A stretch of 64,000 bases of DNA, from assembly GCA_030652115.1 (NCBI GenBank), contig JAUSBK010000001.1:244254-308253 (forward strand), written 5' to 3'. The DNA is from Coriobacteriia bacterium. GTDB lineage: Bacteria > Actinomycetota > Coriobacteriia > Anaerosomatales > Anaerosomataceae. This document shows, in pieces, positions 1 to 8,302 of this stretch (position 1 is its first letter; the number at the start of each line of letters is the position of its first letter). The translations under genes and the position numbers were made by a program. Under the pieces are notes generated by a model. The model was not told the origin of the DNA. It ran no database searches and saw only the letters and a list, made by a program, of their open reading frames with translations.

Positions 1-292
1 AGCCGGGTAGGAAGTCGACCTGCGCCACTCCGTGCGACGTGAGCAGGTTGGCGAGATCGACTGCGCCCGCCGTGTTCACCGGGGCGCCGCGGAAGGAGAA
101 GCCCTCCCGGGCCACCACGAGCGGGAGCGTGGGCTGGGCCTCGAGGACGCCGGCAAGGGCATCGGTGGCGGTCTGCATCGCCTGTGTGGGGATGGGGCTC
201 GAGGGCGGATAGAGCCGCAGCGTCTTGGCTGCCGTTGTCAGCGACCGGATGACCGCCTCGACGGCTCGCATCTCCACGCTCAGTTCTGGCAC
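1..292 (-). CDS. N-terminal part of a protein sharing a domain with the HEAT and HD proteins at 6-10 kb (partial)
   Basis: The reading frame starts at a GTG (290-292), with a G-rich stretch about nine bases upstream, and stays open to the window edge, giving 97 residues. The sequence reads VPELSVEMRAVEAVIRS and continues with LRLYPPSSPIP, then a segment ending in GVAQVDFLPG. The same pattern (R-LYP-x-x-S/H-P, then V-x-E-G, then a V-x-F-x-G end) begins the two proteins at 6149 and 8302. This is therefore probably a third member of that family. Nothing can be said about its C-terminal domain. It diverges from the CNNM gene at 403. Confidence 0.6.
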   Translation of the reverse strand, partial: MPELSVEMRAVEAVIRSLTTAAKTLRLYPPSSPIPTQAMQTATDALAGVLEAQPTLPLVVAREGFSFRGAPVNTAGAVDLANLLTSHGVAQVDFLPG

Positions 293-389
293 GCGCGATA
301 CCCCCGGATCGGCTCGGTCACCGCTGCAATCGTACTGTAGTGCATACGGGTGCGCGTAGGCGCACCCGGTCGGGTCCAACGATTCCTGC

Positions 390-395
390 TACCCT
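390..395 (+). promoter_or_regulatory. Possible leaderless-type -10 box (TACCCT)
   Basis: TACCCT lies exactly seven bases before the ATG at 403, the spacing expected when transcription starts at the start codon. No Shine-Dalgarno sequence precedes that ATG. Leaderless transcripts are common in Actinomycetota, so this is a plausible inference from spacing alone. Confidence 0.35.
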
Positions 396-402
396 TATCG
401 TC

Positions 403-1710
403 ATGGAGGGCATGTTGGGTGAGATTCTTCTTGTGATCGTCCTCATCGCGATCAACGGCTACTTTGCGGCTGCCGAGATCGCGCTCGTCAGCGCGCGCCG
501 GGCGGCCCTCAAGATGGATGCCGACGAAGGCTCGCAGAGCGCGCGTTCCGCCCTCAAGCTCACCGAGGACCCGTCGCGGCTGTTGGCGGCCATCCAGGTG
601 GGCATCACTCTCGTCGGCTTCGGTGCCTCGGCTACGGCTGCGGTCACACTCGCCGAGCCCGTAGCGCAGTGGTTCGCCGGACTCGGTGTGCCGTGGATCC
701 GGTCGGTGGCCTCGGGCCTCGGCGTCTTCTTCGTGACGCTCGTGATCTCGTACCTGACGCTCGTCTTCGGCGAGCTGGCGCCCAAGCGGCTCGGTCTGCA
801 GCGCGCCGAAAGCGTGGCGAAGTCGGTCGCCGGTCCGGTGACGGTGCTGCAGAAGATCACCGCGCCGCTCATCTGGGTGCTCTCGCACTCCACGGACGCC
901 GCCGCCCGGTTGCTCGGCGTAACGCCGGGCTCGGTGCGACCAGGGGTGACCGAGGAGGAGATCAAGCTCCTCGTGACCGAGCAGGGCACGCTGCTTCCCG
1001 ATGAGAAGCGCATGATCCACGAGATCTTCGAGCTGGGCGACATGGTCGCCAAGGAGATCATGGTGCCCCGCGTGGACGCGCTGATGCTTGAAGACACGGC
1101 GACGGTGGGCGAGGCCATCGAGGCCTTTCGCACGTCGGGGTACTCACGTCTTCCGGTCTTCCATGAGGACGCGGACACCGTGATAGGCATCGCGATGCTC
1201 AAGGACCTCGTGGGGCCCGCGTCACGGGGCGGCTTTGAAGACCCGGTGGCCGACTACGTTCGACCCGCCGTGTTCGTGCCCGAGACGAAGCCCATACTCG
1301 TGATGCTCAAGGACATGCAGAGCGCGCACAACCACCTGGCCGTCGTGGTCGACGAGTACGGCGGGACTGCGGGCCTGGTCACCATCGAGGACATCGTCGA
1401 GGAGATCATCGGCGAGGTGGCCGACGAATTCGACCGCGAGCGCAAGTACATCACCGTCCTCGGGCCGGACGAGTGGATGGTCGACGGCCTGCTCTCAGTC
1501 CATGAGGCGAATGAGACGCTCGGCTGGGACCTGCCGCTGTCCGACGAGTACGAGACCGTCGCGGGGTGGCTGCTGGTCGAACTCGGTCACATACCTGCCG
1601 GCGGCGAGGAAGTGCGCCACCACGACCTCGTCGTTGGCGTCGACGCTGTTCGGCGTAGACGTATCGCGCGAATCCGGGTATCAAGGACTTCGGTGCCCGA
1701 CGAATCGTGA
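403..1710 (+). CDS. CNNM/CorC-type (hemolysin-family, UPF0053) membrane protein with CBS pair
   Basis: A 435-residue protein with a DUF21/CNNM membrane region (about residues 1-190, beginning EGMLGEILLVIVLIAINGYF with the family's FAAAEIALVSARRAAL element). It continues with two CBS domains (about 200-330; MVPRVDALML and VVVDEYGGTAGLVTIEDIVEE) and a C-terminal CorC_HlyC transporter-associated domain (about 345-425). Family members handle Mg2+/Co2+ efflux or act in ion homeostasis at the cytoplasmic membrane. I chose ATG 403 over upstream in-frame codons because the encoded sequence before it is arginine-rich and not family-like, and a -10 box sits seven bases before it. Function in metal export is inferred from the family. 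Confidence 0.88.
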   Translation: MEGMLGEILLVIVLIAINGYFAAAEIALVSARRAALKMDADEGSQSARSALKLTEDPSRLLAAIQVGITLVGFGASATAAVTLAEPVAQWFAGLGVPWIRSVASGLGVFFVTLVISYLTLVFGELAPKRLGLQRAESVAKSVAGPVTVLQKITAPLIWVLSHSTDAAARLLGVTPGSVRPGVTEEEIKLLVTEQGTLLPDEKRMIHEIFELGDMVAKEIMVPRVDALMLEDTATVGEAIEAFRTSGYSRLPVFHEDADTVIGIAMLKDLVGPASRGGFEDPVADYVRPAVFVPETKPILVMLKDMQSAHNHLAVVVDEYGGTAGLVTIEDIVEEIIGEVADEFDRERKYITVLGPDEWMVDGLLSVHEANETLGWDLPLSDEYETVAGWLLVELGHIPAGGEEVRHHDLVVGVDAVRRRRIARIRVSRTSVPDES

Positions 1711-1767
1711 GCGGGGAGCCACGATGCGGGACTGCACGAATACCCTTATTGAGAGCGAGTGATACCT

Positions 1768-2976
1768 ATGTCCGACGAGAACACCCCTCTGCCCGACAGC
1801 AGCGTTCCGGTCGAGCCGGAGCCGACTCCGGTGCCGGCTCCAACGCCGGTGGCGCACGTGGCGGTGACTGCCGCCGAGAAGCCGGGTAGGACGCGTTCGG
1901 GCGCGGTCTGGTGGGGAGTCATCCTCATCGTGGGCGGCCTGGCGCTGCTGGCGAGCCAGCTCGTGCCCCAGTTCCAGCTCTGGCGGTTCTGGCCGCTCAT
2001 CATCATCGCGTTCGGCATCAGGGCGATGTTCGGCACCTCCGGCACGCCCTGGTCGGTCAAGGCGCTCACCGAGGGTCTGTCCACCGTGGCAGTGGGCCTC
2101 ATCTTCCTCGGCCAGATGCTCGGCTACCTGGCGTGGGACGTGTGGCTCAACATCTTGCGGCTGTGGCCGCTGCTGCTCGTGGCGCTCGGTCTCGAGATCG
2201 CGGGCAAGGGCCTCAAGAGCGAGTGGGTCCGCGCGCTTGGCAACGTGGTCGTGATCGGCGGTCTCGCCTACGGCGCACTCGTGATGACCTCCACCGGCGG
2301 CGGCTGGCCCGTTGTATTCATGCCGATGGGTGAGTCCGAGCCGTTCGAGTTCTCCGCCGAGGCGGAGTCGGGCGTGGAGGATGGCACGGCGCGCATCGAG
2401 GGCGGCGTGGGCGAACTCACGGTCTCTGCGGGCACGGCGCTTGCCACTGCCGAGGGCCGCTCGCCGTTCGATCCTGAGTTCGACGTGATGAGTGGATCGC
2501 GGTCGGCGGACGTGAGGATCGGCCTCGGCTCGCACAGCTGGGGTCCAGCCAATAGCAACACCGGACTCGACGTTACGCTCTCCGAGGACGTTGTCTGGGA
2601 CCTCGAAGTCTCAGCCGGAGTAACCGAGTACGACCTCGATCTGAGCGAACTCGTCCTGAGCGCGCTCGCGCTCGACGCCGGGGTATCGGACGGCACGGTC
2701 ACACTCGGCGAATCCGACGCGGGGGATGCGGACGAGGCCATTCCCGTCGAGATCGAGTCCGGCGTGTCTGCCTTGCGCATCCGCGTGCCCGAGGGCGACA
2801 GCGTGCGGGTCACGGTGCAGGAGGGACTGACGGGCGTTGACATGCGGGGTGACTGGGACCGAATAGAAGACGAAGATCCGAAGGTCTACGAGAGCGATCG
2901 CTTCGACGATGGCGGCGCGTACTGGGACATCGAGATCCAGGCCGGCATCGGCGGCATCACCGTCGAGTACTACTAG
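1768..2976 (+). CDS. LiaF-like membrane protein (DUF5668-type TM region plus toast-rack-like C-terminus)
   Basis: A 402-residue protein. A Pro/Thr-rich cytoplasmic N-terminus (about 1-45) precedes four short hydrophobic helices (about 47-185; GVILIVGGLALLASQ, FWPLIIIAFGIRAMF, LWPLLLVALGLEIAG, VVVIGGLAYGALV) typical of LiaI/LiaF-type membrane regions. A roughly 210-residue acidic, beta-rich extracytoplasmic domain follows, with short repeated strands, consistent with a toast-rack (DUF4097/LiaF C-terminal) fold. Such proteins sense or restrain cell-envelope stress signalling. The start is ATG 1768, behind GAGAGCGAG; a GTG nine bases upstream is in frame. It is followed 12 bp later by a PspC-domain gene, supporting an envelope-stress pair. 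The exact role is unknown. Confidence 0.7.
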   Translation: MSDENTPLPDSSVPVEPEPTPVPAPTPVAHVAVTAAEKPGRTRSGAVWWGVILIVGGLALLASQLVPQFQLWRFWPLIIIAFGIRAMFGTSGTPWSVKALTEGLSTVAVGLIFLGQMLGYLAWDVWLNILRLWPLLLVALGLEIAGKGLKSEWVRALGNVVVIGGLAYGALVMTSTGGGWPVVFMPMGESEPFEFSAEAESGVEDGTARIEGGVGELTVSAGTALATAEGRSPFDPEFDVMSGSRSADVRIGLGSHSWGPANSNTGLDVTLSEDVVWDLEVSAGVTEYDLDLSELVLSALALDAGVSDGTVTLGESDAGDADEAIPVEIESGVSALRIRVPEGDSVRVTVQEGLTGVDMRGDWDRIEDEDPKVYESDRFDDGGAYWDIEIQAGIGGITVEYY

Positions 2977-2988
2977 GAGGTAGCGGAC

Positions 2989-3624
2989 GTGACTGACCAG
3001 AATCATCCCGCAGGCAATGGCGACCAGGACTCCACCGGGTGGGTCATCCTCGGGGGCGTGCTCATCGCAGCCGGGCTCTTCCTCGGCGCTCGCACGCTCG
3101 GCATCCTGCCGTGGCCGTTCGTCGAGTTCTGGGGTCTCGCTGTGAAGGCGCGCTACGGGATCGGCATTGTGGTCGTCGGAATCCTGCTCATCGTCTGGGC
3201 CCAGTCGGGTCACCGCTTCACGGCCCCGGTTCGCGGCACCAAGCTCTATCGTTCGCGCGAGGGCAAGTGGCTTGCCGGTGTGCTCGGCGGGCTCGCCGAG
3301 TACTTCCAGGTCGACGTGACGTGGCTGCGACTCGCATTCATCGCACTCGTGGTGCTCTTCGACATGGGTGCCCTCGTGGCTGCCTACATCATCATGGCGA
3401 TCGTGGTTCCCCAGGAGCCCGAGGTGCCACAGGGCGTCGTGACGGCCGCACCCGCGCCCGTAGTCGCGCCAGCGCCTCAGCCGCCGTTCGAGCCCGCTCC
3501 ACCTGTGGCAGACAACGCGGCTCCCGCGGCCCCGGAGCAGTTCGCGGCTCCCGCTCCGCCGGTGGAGGCTCCTGCCGGTGAAGATGCGGGGCCCGACCAC
3601 CCAGCAGGCATCACGCACGCATGA
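2989..3624 (+). CDS. PspC-domain membrane protein
   Basis: A 211-residue protein with a GTG start preceded by a strong AGGAGGT six bases away. Two N-terminal helices (about 18-65) are followed by a PspC domain (about 78-140) with the typical KLYRSREGKWLAGVLGGLAEY element, a second hydrophobic helix and IMAIVVPQEPE. The last 65 residues are Pro/Ala-rich and probably disordered. PspC proteins sit in the inner membrane and respond to envelope damage. The tight spacing to the preceding LiaF-like gene and the 4-bp overlap with the next gene suggest co-transcription. Confidence 0.8.
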   Translation: MTDQNHPAGNGDQDSTGWVILGGVLIAAGLFLGARTLGILPWPFVEFWGLAVKARYGIGIVVVGILLIVWAQSGHRFTAPVRGTKLYRSREGKWLAGVLGGLAEYFQVDVTWLRLAFIALVVLFDMGALVAAYIIMAIVVPQEPEVPQGVVTAAPAPVVAPAPQPPFEPAPPVADNAAPAAPEQFAAPAPPVEAPAGEDAGPDHPAGITHA

Positions 3625-4559
3625 CGACACCCGGGTCGAGTGCTTCCGGCACTCCGGCACCCGCCACGGCGCCGGGTGATGTCGTCGACGCGCACGTCCA
3701 CCTGTTCTCGGTTCCGCTCTTCCGGGAACTCATCGAGCGCGAGCCGAAGGTACCCGCACGCTGGCGCAAGGCGCTTGAAGACGGGAAGTGGGGACGGCGC
3801 AACGAGACCCTGCCGGATCTCGACGCGCGAGAGATGGCCGAGTGGTACGGTGCGCGTCTTGACGACGCGGGCATCGCCAAGGCGGTCGTGGTCTCGGTGT
3901 GGCCCGACTCGCAGTACACGCGCGACTTCATCGCAGCTTCGGCCGGCAAGGTCTCGGCGCTCTGCAACATCGATCCGCGCTCGCCTGACGCGCCCGCGCT
4001 GCTCGAGCGCGAGATGGCGGCCGGCTTCAAGGGCGTGAAGCTCTACCCGGTGAACCGGTGCTTCCACCTGTCGGACCCCGCGTGCCGACCGTTCTTCGAG
4101 AAGGCAGCCGAGCTTGGCGCCTCGATCATCATCCACTACGGGGTGACGGTCGATCCCTCCGGAGACCTGCGGTATGCGGACCCGACCGATCTCTCGCCGG
4201 TGGCGCGCGACTACCCGGACATGCCGTTCGTGATCGCTCACTTCGGGGCGGGCTACCTGCACGAGGCGCTGCGCCTGGGCTACCAGTGCAAGAACGTGTG
4301 CCTCGACAGCTCGGGCACGAACAACTGGATGGACTACGACCCGCACGGATACACGCTCGCGCAGGTGTTCGATCGCGCGCTCACCGCCTTCGGGCCCGAA
4401 CGGGTGCTCTTCGGCACCGACTCGGGCACGACGGCCCCGTACCGGAAGTGGATCGCGTTCCAGCAGCGTCGCACGCTCGAGGAGCTGGGGCTCTCGGATC
4501 ACGATCGCGACCTCGTCCTGCGCGCCAATGCCGTGCGCATCTTCCGCCTGGACGAGTAG
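3621..4559 (+). CDS. Amidohydrolase-family (amidohydrolase 2) metal-dependent hydrolase
   Basis: A 312-residue TIM-barrel protein. It has the metal-binding DAHVHLF strand-1 motif near residue 24, GFKGVKLYPV mid-protein, IIIHYGVT, FVIAHFGAGY and a C-terminal LFGTDSG strand-8 aspartate. This set matches the amidohydrolase 2 group (decarboxylases and lactone hydrolases related to ACMSD). The substrate cannot be deduced. The start ATG overlaps the preceding stop by four bases (ATGA), and the methyltransferase gene follows nine bases later. Confidence 0.8.
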   Translation: MTTPGSSASGTPAPATAPGDVVDAHVHLFSVPLFRELIEREPKVPARWRKALEDGKWGRRNETLPDLDAREMAEWYGARLDDAGIAKAVVVSVWPDSQYTRDFIAASAGKVSALCNIDPRSPDAPALLEREMAAGFKGVKLYPVNRCFHLSDPACRPFFEKAAELGASIIIHYGVTVDPSGDLRYADPTDLSPVARDYPDMPFVIAHFGAGYLHEALRLGYQCKNVCLDSSGTNNWMDYDPHGYTLAQVFDRALTAFGPERVLFGTDSGTTAPYRKWIAFQQRRTLEELGLSDHDRDLVLRANAVRIFRLDE

Positions 4560-4568
4560 GGGCGAGGC

Positions 4569-5396
4569 ATGAGCTGGGGCAAGCACAACGAGGAACGCGA
4601 GTACGACGAGCTCGTGAACTGGGAGGCCCGGCTCGCACGCGAGGGGCCGTTCTTCCAGCGGCTGTTCGCCGAGCATGAGGTGCACTCGGTGGCCGATGTG
4701 GGCGCCGGCACCGCGCGCCACTCGATCCTGTATCGCTCGTGGGGACTCGACGTGTGGGCGATCGACCCAAGCGCCGACATGCTCGAGCTCGCGCGCGAGA
4801 ACGTGGCGCGGCTCGGCAGCGACGTGCCTGTGGTCGAAGGCGGTTTCGGCGACGTGGCCCGCATCGTGGGACGGCCGGTCGATGCCGTCACGTGCACGGG
4901 CAACGCGCTTCCGCACGTGCGCTCGCTCGAGGGGCTTCGCGAAGCGCTCGCCGATATTGCGGCTGCGCTGCGCCCCGGCGGCGTGCTCGTGCTGCACTAC
5001 CTCAATCACGACCGGTTCATCGCACAGCGCATCCGCACGATGTCGCCGGTCTTCCGCGAGACGCCGGCAGGCGACAAGTTCTTCCTGCGCCTGCTCGGCT
5101 ACACGCCAACGGGCGACGGCATCCTCTTCGACTTCGTCACGCTCGTGCGCGACGCGAGCGTGCGCGAGACACCGCATACGATCGAGAGCTGGCCCAAGAC
5201 GCTCGAGGACGATCCGAGCGGCGGCTGGAGTCTGCGCTCGCGGCGCTCGCTCCACTTCGCGCTGCCGGTCGCGCTCATCACCGCCGAGTTGGAGCGCGCG
5301 GGCTTCGGCGGCGTGCGGATCCTCGGCGACCACGAGGGGCGTGAGGCCGACCTCGAGAACGACGAGAGCCTCATCGTCGTGGCGTTTCGCGGCTAG
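4569..5396 (+). CDS. Class I SAM-dependent methyltransferase
   Basis: A 275-residue protein with motif I VADVGAGTARHS near residue 41, acidic motif II (VWAIDPSADMLELAREN), and a motif IV region DAVTCTGNALPHV followed by LRPGGVLVLHYLNHD. These are hallmarks of a Rossmann-fold small-molecule methyltransferase. The C-terminal part carries a beta-rich segment and ends LENDESLIVVAFRG. The substrate is not recognisable. It lies just downstream of the amidohydrolase and ends 12 bp before the convergent maf gene, with no obvious terminator between them. Confidence 0.82.
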   Translation: MSWGKHNEEREYDELVNWEARLAREGPFFQRLFAEHEVHSVADVGAGTARHSILYRSWGLDVWAIDPSADMLELARENVARLGSDVPVVEGGFGDVARIVGRPVDAVTCTGNALPHVRSLEGLREALADIAAALRPGGVLVLHYLNHDRFIAQRIRTMSPVFRETPAGDKFFLRLLGYTPTGDGILFDFVTLVRDASVRETPHTIESWPKTLEDDPSGGWSLRSRRSLHFALPVALITAELERAGFGGVRILGDHEGREADLENDESLIVVAFRG

Positions 5397-5408
5397 AGCA
5401 GCGGCAGC

Positions 5409-6074
5409 CTAGGTCCCGGGCGCGCACACCTTCGGCCCGAGCAGGCAGTGCCTGCCGAGTGCTGCGTCGCACGCGATCACCGGGACGGTGAGACCCGGCG
5501 GCACGATGCCGGCCCGGCCGGACGCCAACTCGGCGTACACGTGACACAGCGGCATGCCTGCGACGTTGTTGAAGCACTGGTCGTCAGCCACGCTCGCCAG
5601 GTGATGCTCGATGTTGTAGGCGCCGGCACATCCCAGGACCTCGTCGCCGCCGAGCCAGGCGTCGACCGTCTCGGCAGGAAGCGACCGCATCGCGACCGGC
5701 GTCACGACCGCGAACGTGTCCGGCGTCGTGGTGCCTGCCGGGAGAATCGCCACACCGGTGACGACGTCGTGCGTGCCGCCCGACAGCTCGGCGAGCATCC
5801 GGCGGGCGTCGTCGCGATCGCGCGGCTTGCCGAGCACGCGGCCCCCGTGCACCACGATCGTGTCGAAGGCGAGCACCGTTTCGGCTGCTCCGTCGGCCTG
5901 CACCGCGGTCGCCTTCTCCGCGGCCAGTGCGCACGCAAGGTCGGCGGAGTCGAGCGGGGGGGTGAGGTCCTCGGCGGTGTCGGCTGCCGCGAGTCGAACC
6001 GGCACGCCGAGCCAACTCACGAGCCGTCGGCGGCGCGGAGACGCGGATGCCAGCACGAGGGAGGGGGTATCCAT
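5409..6074 (-). CDS. maf: Maf-like nucleoside triphosphate pyrophosphatase
   Basis: A 221-residue protein starting MDTPSLVLASASPRRRRL, which carries the Maf signature SxSPRR. Later motifs are FDTIVVHGGRVLGKP and GGTHDVVTGVAI, which hold catalytic Asp, Lys and Glu residues of this house-cleaning pyrophosphatase family (hydrolysis of dTTP/UTP or modified nucleotides). The region that is usually KAGAYGIQG reads GCAGAYNIEHH, and the C-terminal tail contains several cysteines, so this is a divergent member. The start at 6074 aligns with the family start; the frame is open further upstream, but that part is not family-like. Confidence 0.85.
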   Translation of the reverse strand: MDTPSLVLASASPRRRRLVSWLGVPVRLAAADTAEDLTPPLDSADLACALAAEKATAVQADGAAETVLAFDTIVVHGGRVLGKPRDRDDARRMLAELSGGTHDVVTGVAILPAGTTTPDTFAVVTPVAMRSLPAETVDAWLGGDEVLGCAGAYNIEHHLASVADDQCFNNVAGMPLCHVYAELASGRAGIVPPGLTVPVIACDAALGRHCLLGPKVCAPGT

Positions 6075-6148
6075 GCGGGCGATGATAGCATCGTGCTCGG
6101 GTAGGCTGCATAATCGAGGGCGACGAACACCCACCCGGGAGTGACGCG

Positions 6149-8302
6149 ATGCGGGACATGGCACGGGAACCGGAGCACGCACCCGAAGCGGTCGAACGCT
6201 TCGTGAAGCAGCTCCTGGTCGCTCACCGCGCCTGTCGGCTGTACCCGGCCAGCAGCGAGATTCCCATGTCCAGCGCCGGCGAATGCCTGGGCATTCTGCG
6301 CGGACTGCTCCGCGAGCAACCCGAGCTCCGCTTCCAGGTGACGAAGGAAGGGCTGCTCTACAACGCGCTGCCCGTCCTGCCGGGACTGAAGTCATTCGAG
6401 TCGTTCGCGCGTGAGTTCTACCATCGGAACATCGCCGAGGTGCGCTTTCACTCGGGCGTCACGCCGCGGGAGATCGTCGACTTCCTGCGCGCGCTTCAGG
6501 AGGCTCCGGATGCCATAACGGTCGCCGGTGGCTTCGAACAACGGCTGTGGGACCTCCAGGTCGACGGGATCACGGCTCGCATGGTCTCCACAAAGATCGT
6601 CGATGCCGAGCTCGAGGACGAATCGCAGGCTCCCGTGCCCGGTGAGGACTGGCCGCCCACGCGCGAGCGCATCGACGAGCTCGTTGACGCCGCGTACGGG
6701 GCACGGCCCCGCGATCAGCGGATGCTCGTGCGCTTCGTGCAGAACCCGAAGCTGGTCTCCCGCTATCTGAGCGAGCTTGCCTCCGAGGGCCGGGGCGGCC
6801 GGCCGCTCGTGAACCTCATCGCCGGCAAAGTCGTCTCGCTCGCGCACGCGGCGATGGCCGAACTCTCCGAGGACCAGCCCGAGCTCTTCCGTTCGATCGC
6901 CGAGAGTCTGCTGTCGCTCGATCCCGACGTGCGCCGCAACGTGCTTGTTGAGCGGCTCCTGCCGGAATCCCGTCTGGACGAGGGCGCGGCGGCGGTGATC
7001 CGCCAGTTCGAGCTCGGCGAGCTGTGCAAGGCGCTGGTCGAAGGCCTCGGCCCCGACCCGGTCTCCCGGGATGGGCTCGCCCGCGCGATCCGGAACCTCG
7101 CCGTGATCAGCCTGAGCCCGCGCGAGACGGTCATCGAGGCTATGGCCTCGGCGATGCGCGAATCCGGTATGGACGAGGACGCGGTGAGCGGCGTGCTGCA
7201 GGGTGCCGCGCCGACGCAGATCAAGGTCCGCAGCACGGATGCGCGCGGCGAGGGCATCGAGAGCATCCTTCGCCTGGTGGACCTCGCTCCGATCGCGCCC
7301 GAGGCGATGGACAGCGGCGTGGCGGGCCTGCGTGCCGAGGTCGCCGACGGCGTCACCGACGGCGACATCCTCGTGAGCATCATCACGCTCGTGACCATCG
7401 AGCGGCGGGCAGAGATGTTCGCCTCGCTCATGAGCGTCGTCGAAGATGGGCTCGGCCTGCTGCTGGAATGGGGCGAGTACGGCGACGCCGTGATCGCGGC
7501 GACCGCGCTTTCCGCGCTCCGAACCGACGACACGCTCGACCCCGCACAACAGGACAGGGCCCGGCAGGCGCTTGCGGACATGGCCTCGCCGCGCTACATG
7601 CGCGATGTGGCAACTGCGGTCCGCGTCCACCCTGCCGGTACACCGGAGCACGACGAATGCCGTCGGCTCATCGCAATCCTCGGCGACGTCGCCATCGCGC
7701 CGCTGCTCGAAGTGCTCGCCGACGAGCCCGACATGGCGGCGCGCAAAGCGCTCGTCGACATGATCTCGGCGATGGCGCCACGCCACATCGCCGATCTCGG
7801 CGGCCGAATCTCCGACTCCCGCTGGTACTTCGTCCGCAACGTGGTCGGGATCCTCGGCTCCACGCGCGATCCGGCCGCGCTCCAGCACCTCAACCGAACG
7901 CTGCGACACAGCGACGCTCGCGTGCGCCGCGAGACGATCCGCGCGGTCGCGTCGATCCGGGACGTGCTCGCCGAGCAGATGCTGGCGGCCGCCCTCACCG
8001 ACGACGACCCGCAGAACGTCGGGCTCGCGGCTCGCTACCTCGGCAACCTGGGCTCGAAGCTTGCAGTCCCCGCGCTGGGGGCCGTCGCTCGCGGCGAGGG
8101 CAAGGGCAACCGTGACCCCGCGACGCGCATCGAGGCGATCGAGGCGCTCGGCAGGCTTGCGACTCCTGAAGCCGAAGCGGCCGTCCTCGACGTGGGGCAC
8201 TCGCGCGCCATCCTGCGCAGCGGGCGTATCCGTGAGATCCAGGCCGCTGCAGAGGGTGCGCTGGCGAACATCAGGCGCGCCCGTCGTGAAGGGGGTGCGT
8301 GA
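6149..8302 (+). CDS. HEAT-repeat protein with shared N-terminal domain
   Basis: A 717-residue protein. Residues about 10-125 form the domain shared with the proteins at 1-292 and 8302 (CRLYPASSEIP, then VTKEGLLYN, then VRFHSGVTPREIVDFL). A helical middle region follows. From about residue 480 to the end there are HEAT/PBS-lyase-like helical repeats (for example SDARVRRETIRAVASI, AARYLGNLGSKLAVPAL, TRIEAIEALGRLATPEA). HEAT arrays are scaffolds for protein binding. No catalytic motif is visible. Its stop overlaps the start of the HD-domain gene, so the two are probably translated together and act in one pathway. Confidence 0.72.
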   Translation: MRDMAREPEHAPEAVERFVKQLLVAHRACRLYPASSEIPMSSAGECLGILRGLLREQPELRFQVTKEGLLYNALPVLPGLKSFESFAREFYHRNIAEVRFHSGVTPREIVDFLRALQEAPDAITVAGGFEQRLWDLQVDGITARMVSTKIVDAELEDESQAPVPGEDWPPTRERIDELVDAAYGARPRDQRMLVRFVQNPKLVSRYLSELASEGRGGRPLVNLIAGKVVSLAHAAMAELSEDQPELFRSIAESLLSLDPDVRRNVLVERLLPESRLDEGAAAVIRQFELGELCKALVEGLGPDPVSRDGLARAIRNLAVISLSPRETVIEAMASAMRESGMDEDAVSGVLQGAAPTQIKVRSTDARGEGIESILRLVDLAPIAPEAMDSGVAGLRAEVADGVTDGDILVSIITLVTIERRAEMFASLMSVVEDGLGLLLEWGEYGDAVIAATALSALRTDDTLDPAQQDRARQALADMASPRYMRDVATAVRVHPAGTPEHDECRRLIAILGDVAIAPLLEVLADEPDMAARKALVDMISAMAPRHIADLGGRISDSRWYFVRNVVGILGSTRDPAALQHLNRTLRHSDARVRRETIRAVASIRDVLAEQMLAAALTDDDPQNVGLAARYLGNLGSKLAVPALGAVARGEGKGNRDPATRIEAIEALGRLATPEAEAAVLDVGHSRAILRSGRIREIQAAAEGALANIRRARREGGA

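Noticed and set aside
3477-5333. A 618-codon minus-strand open frame across the amidohydrolase and methyltransferase genes
   Set aside because: The plus-strand frames carry recognisable catalytic motifs; the antisense product has only composition-driven His/Arg/Glu-rich sequence.
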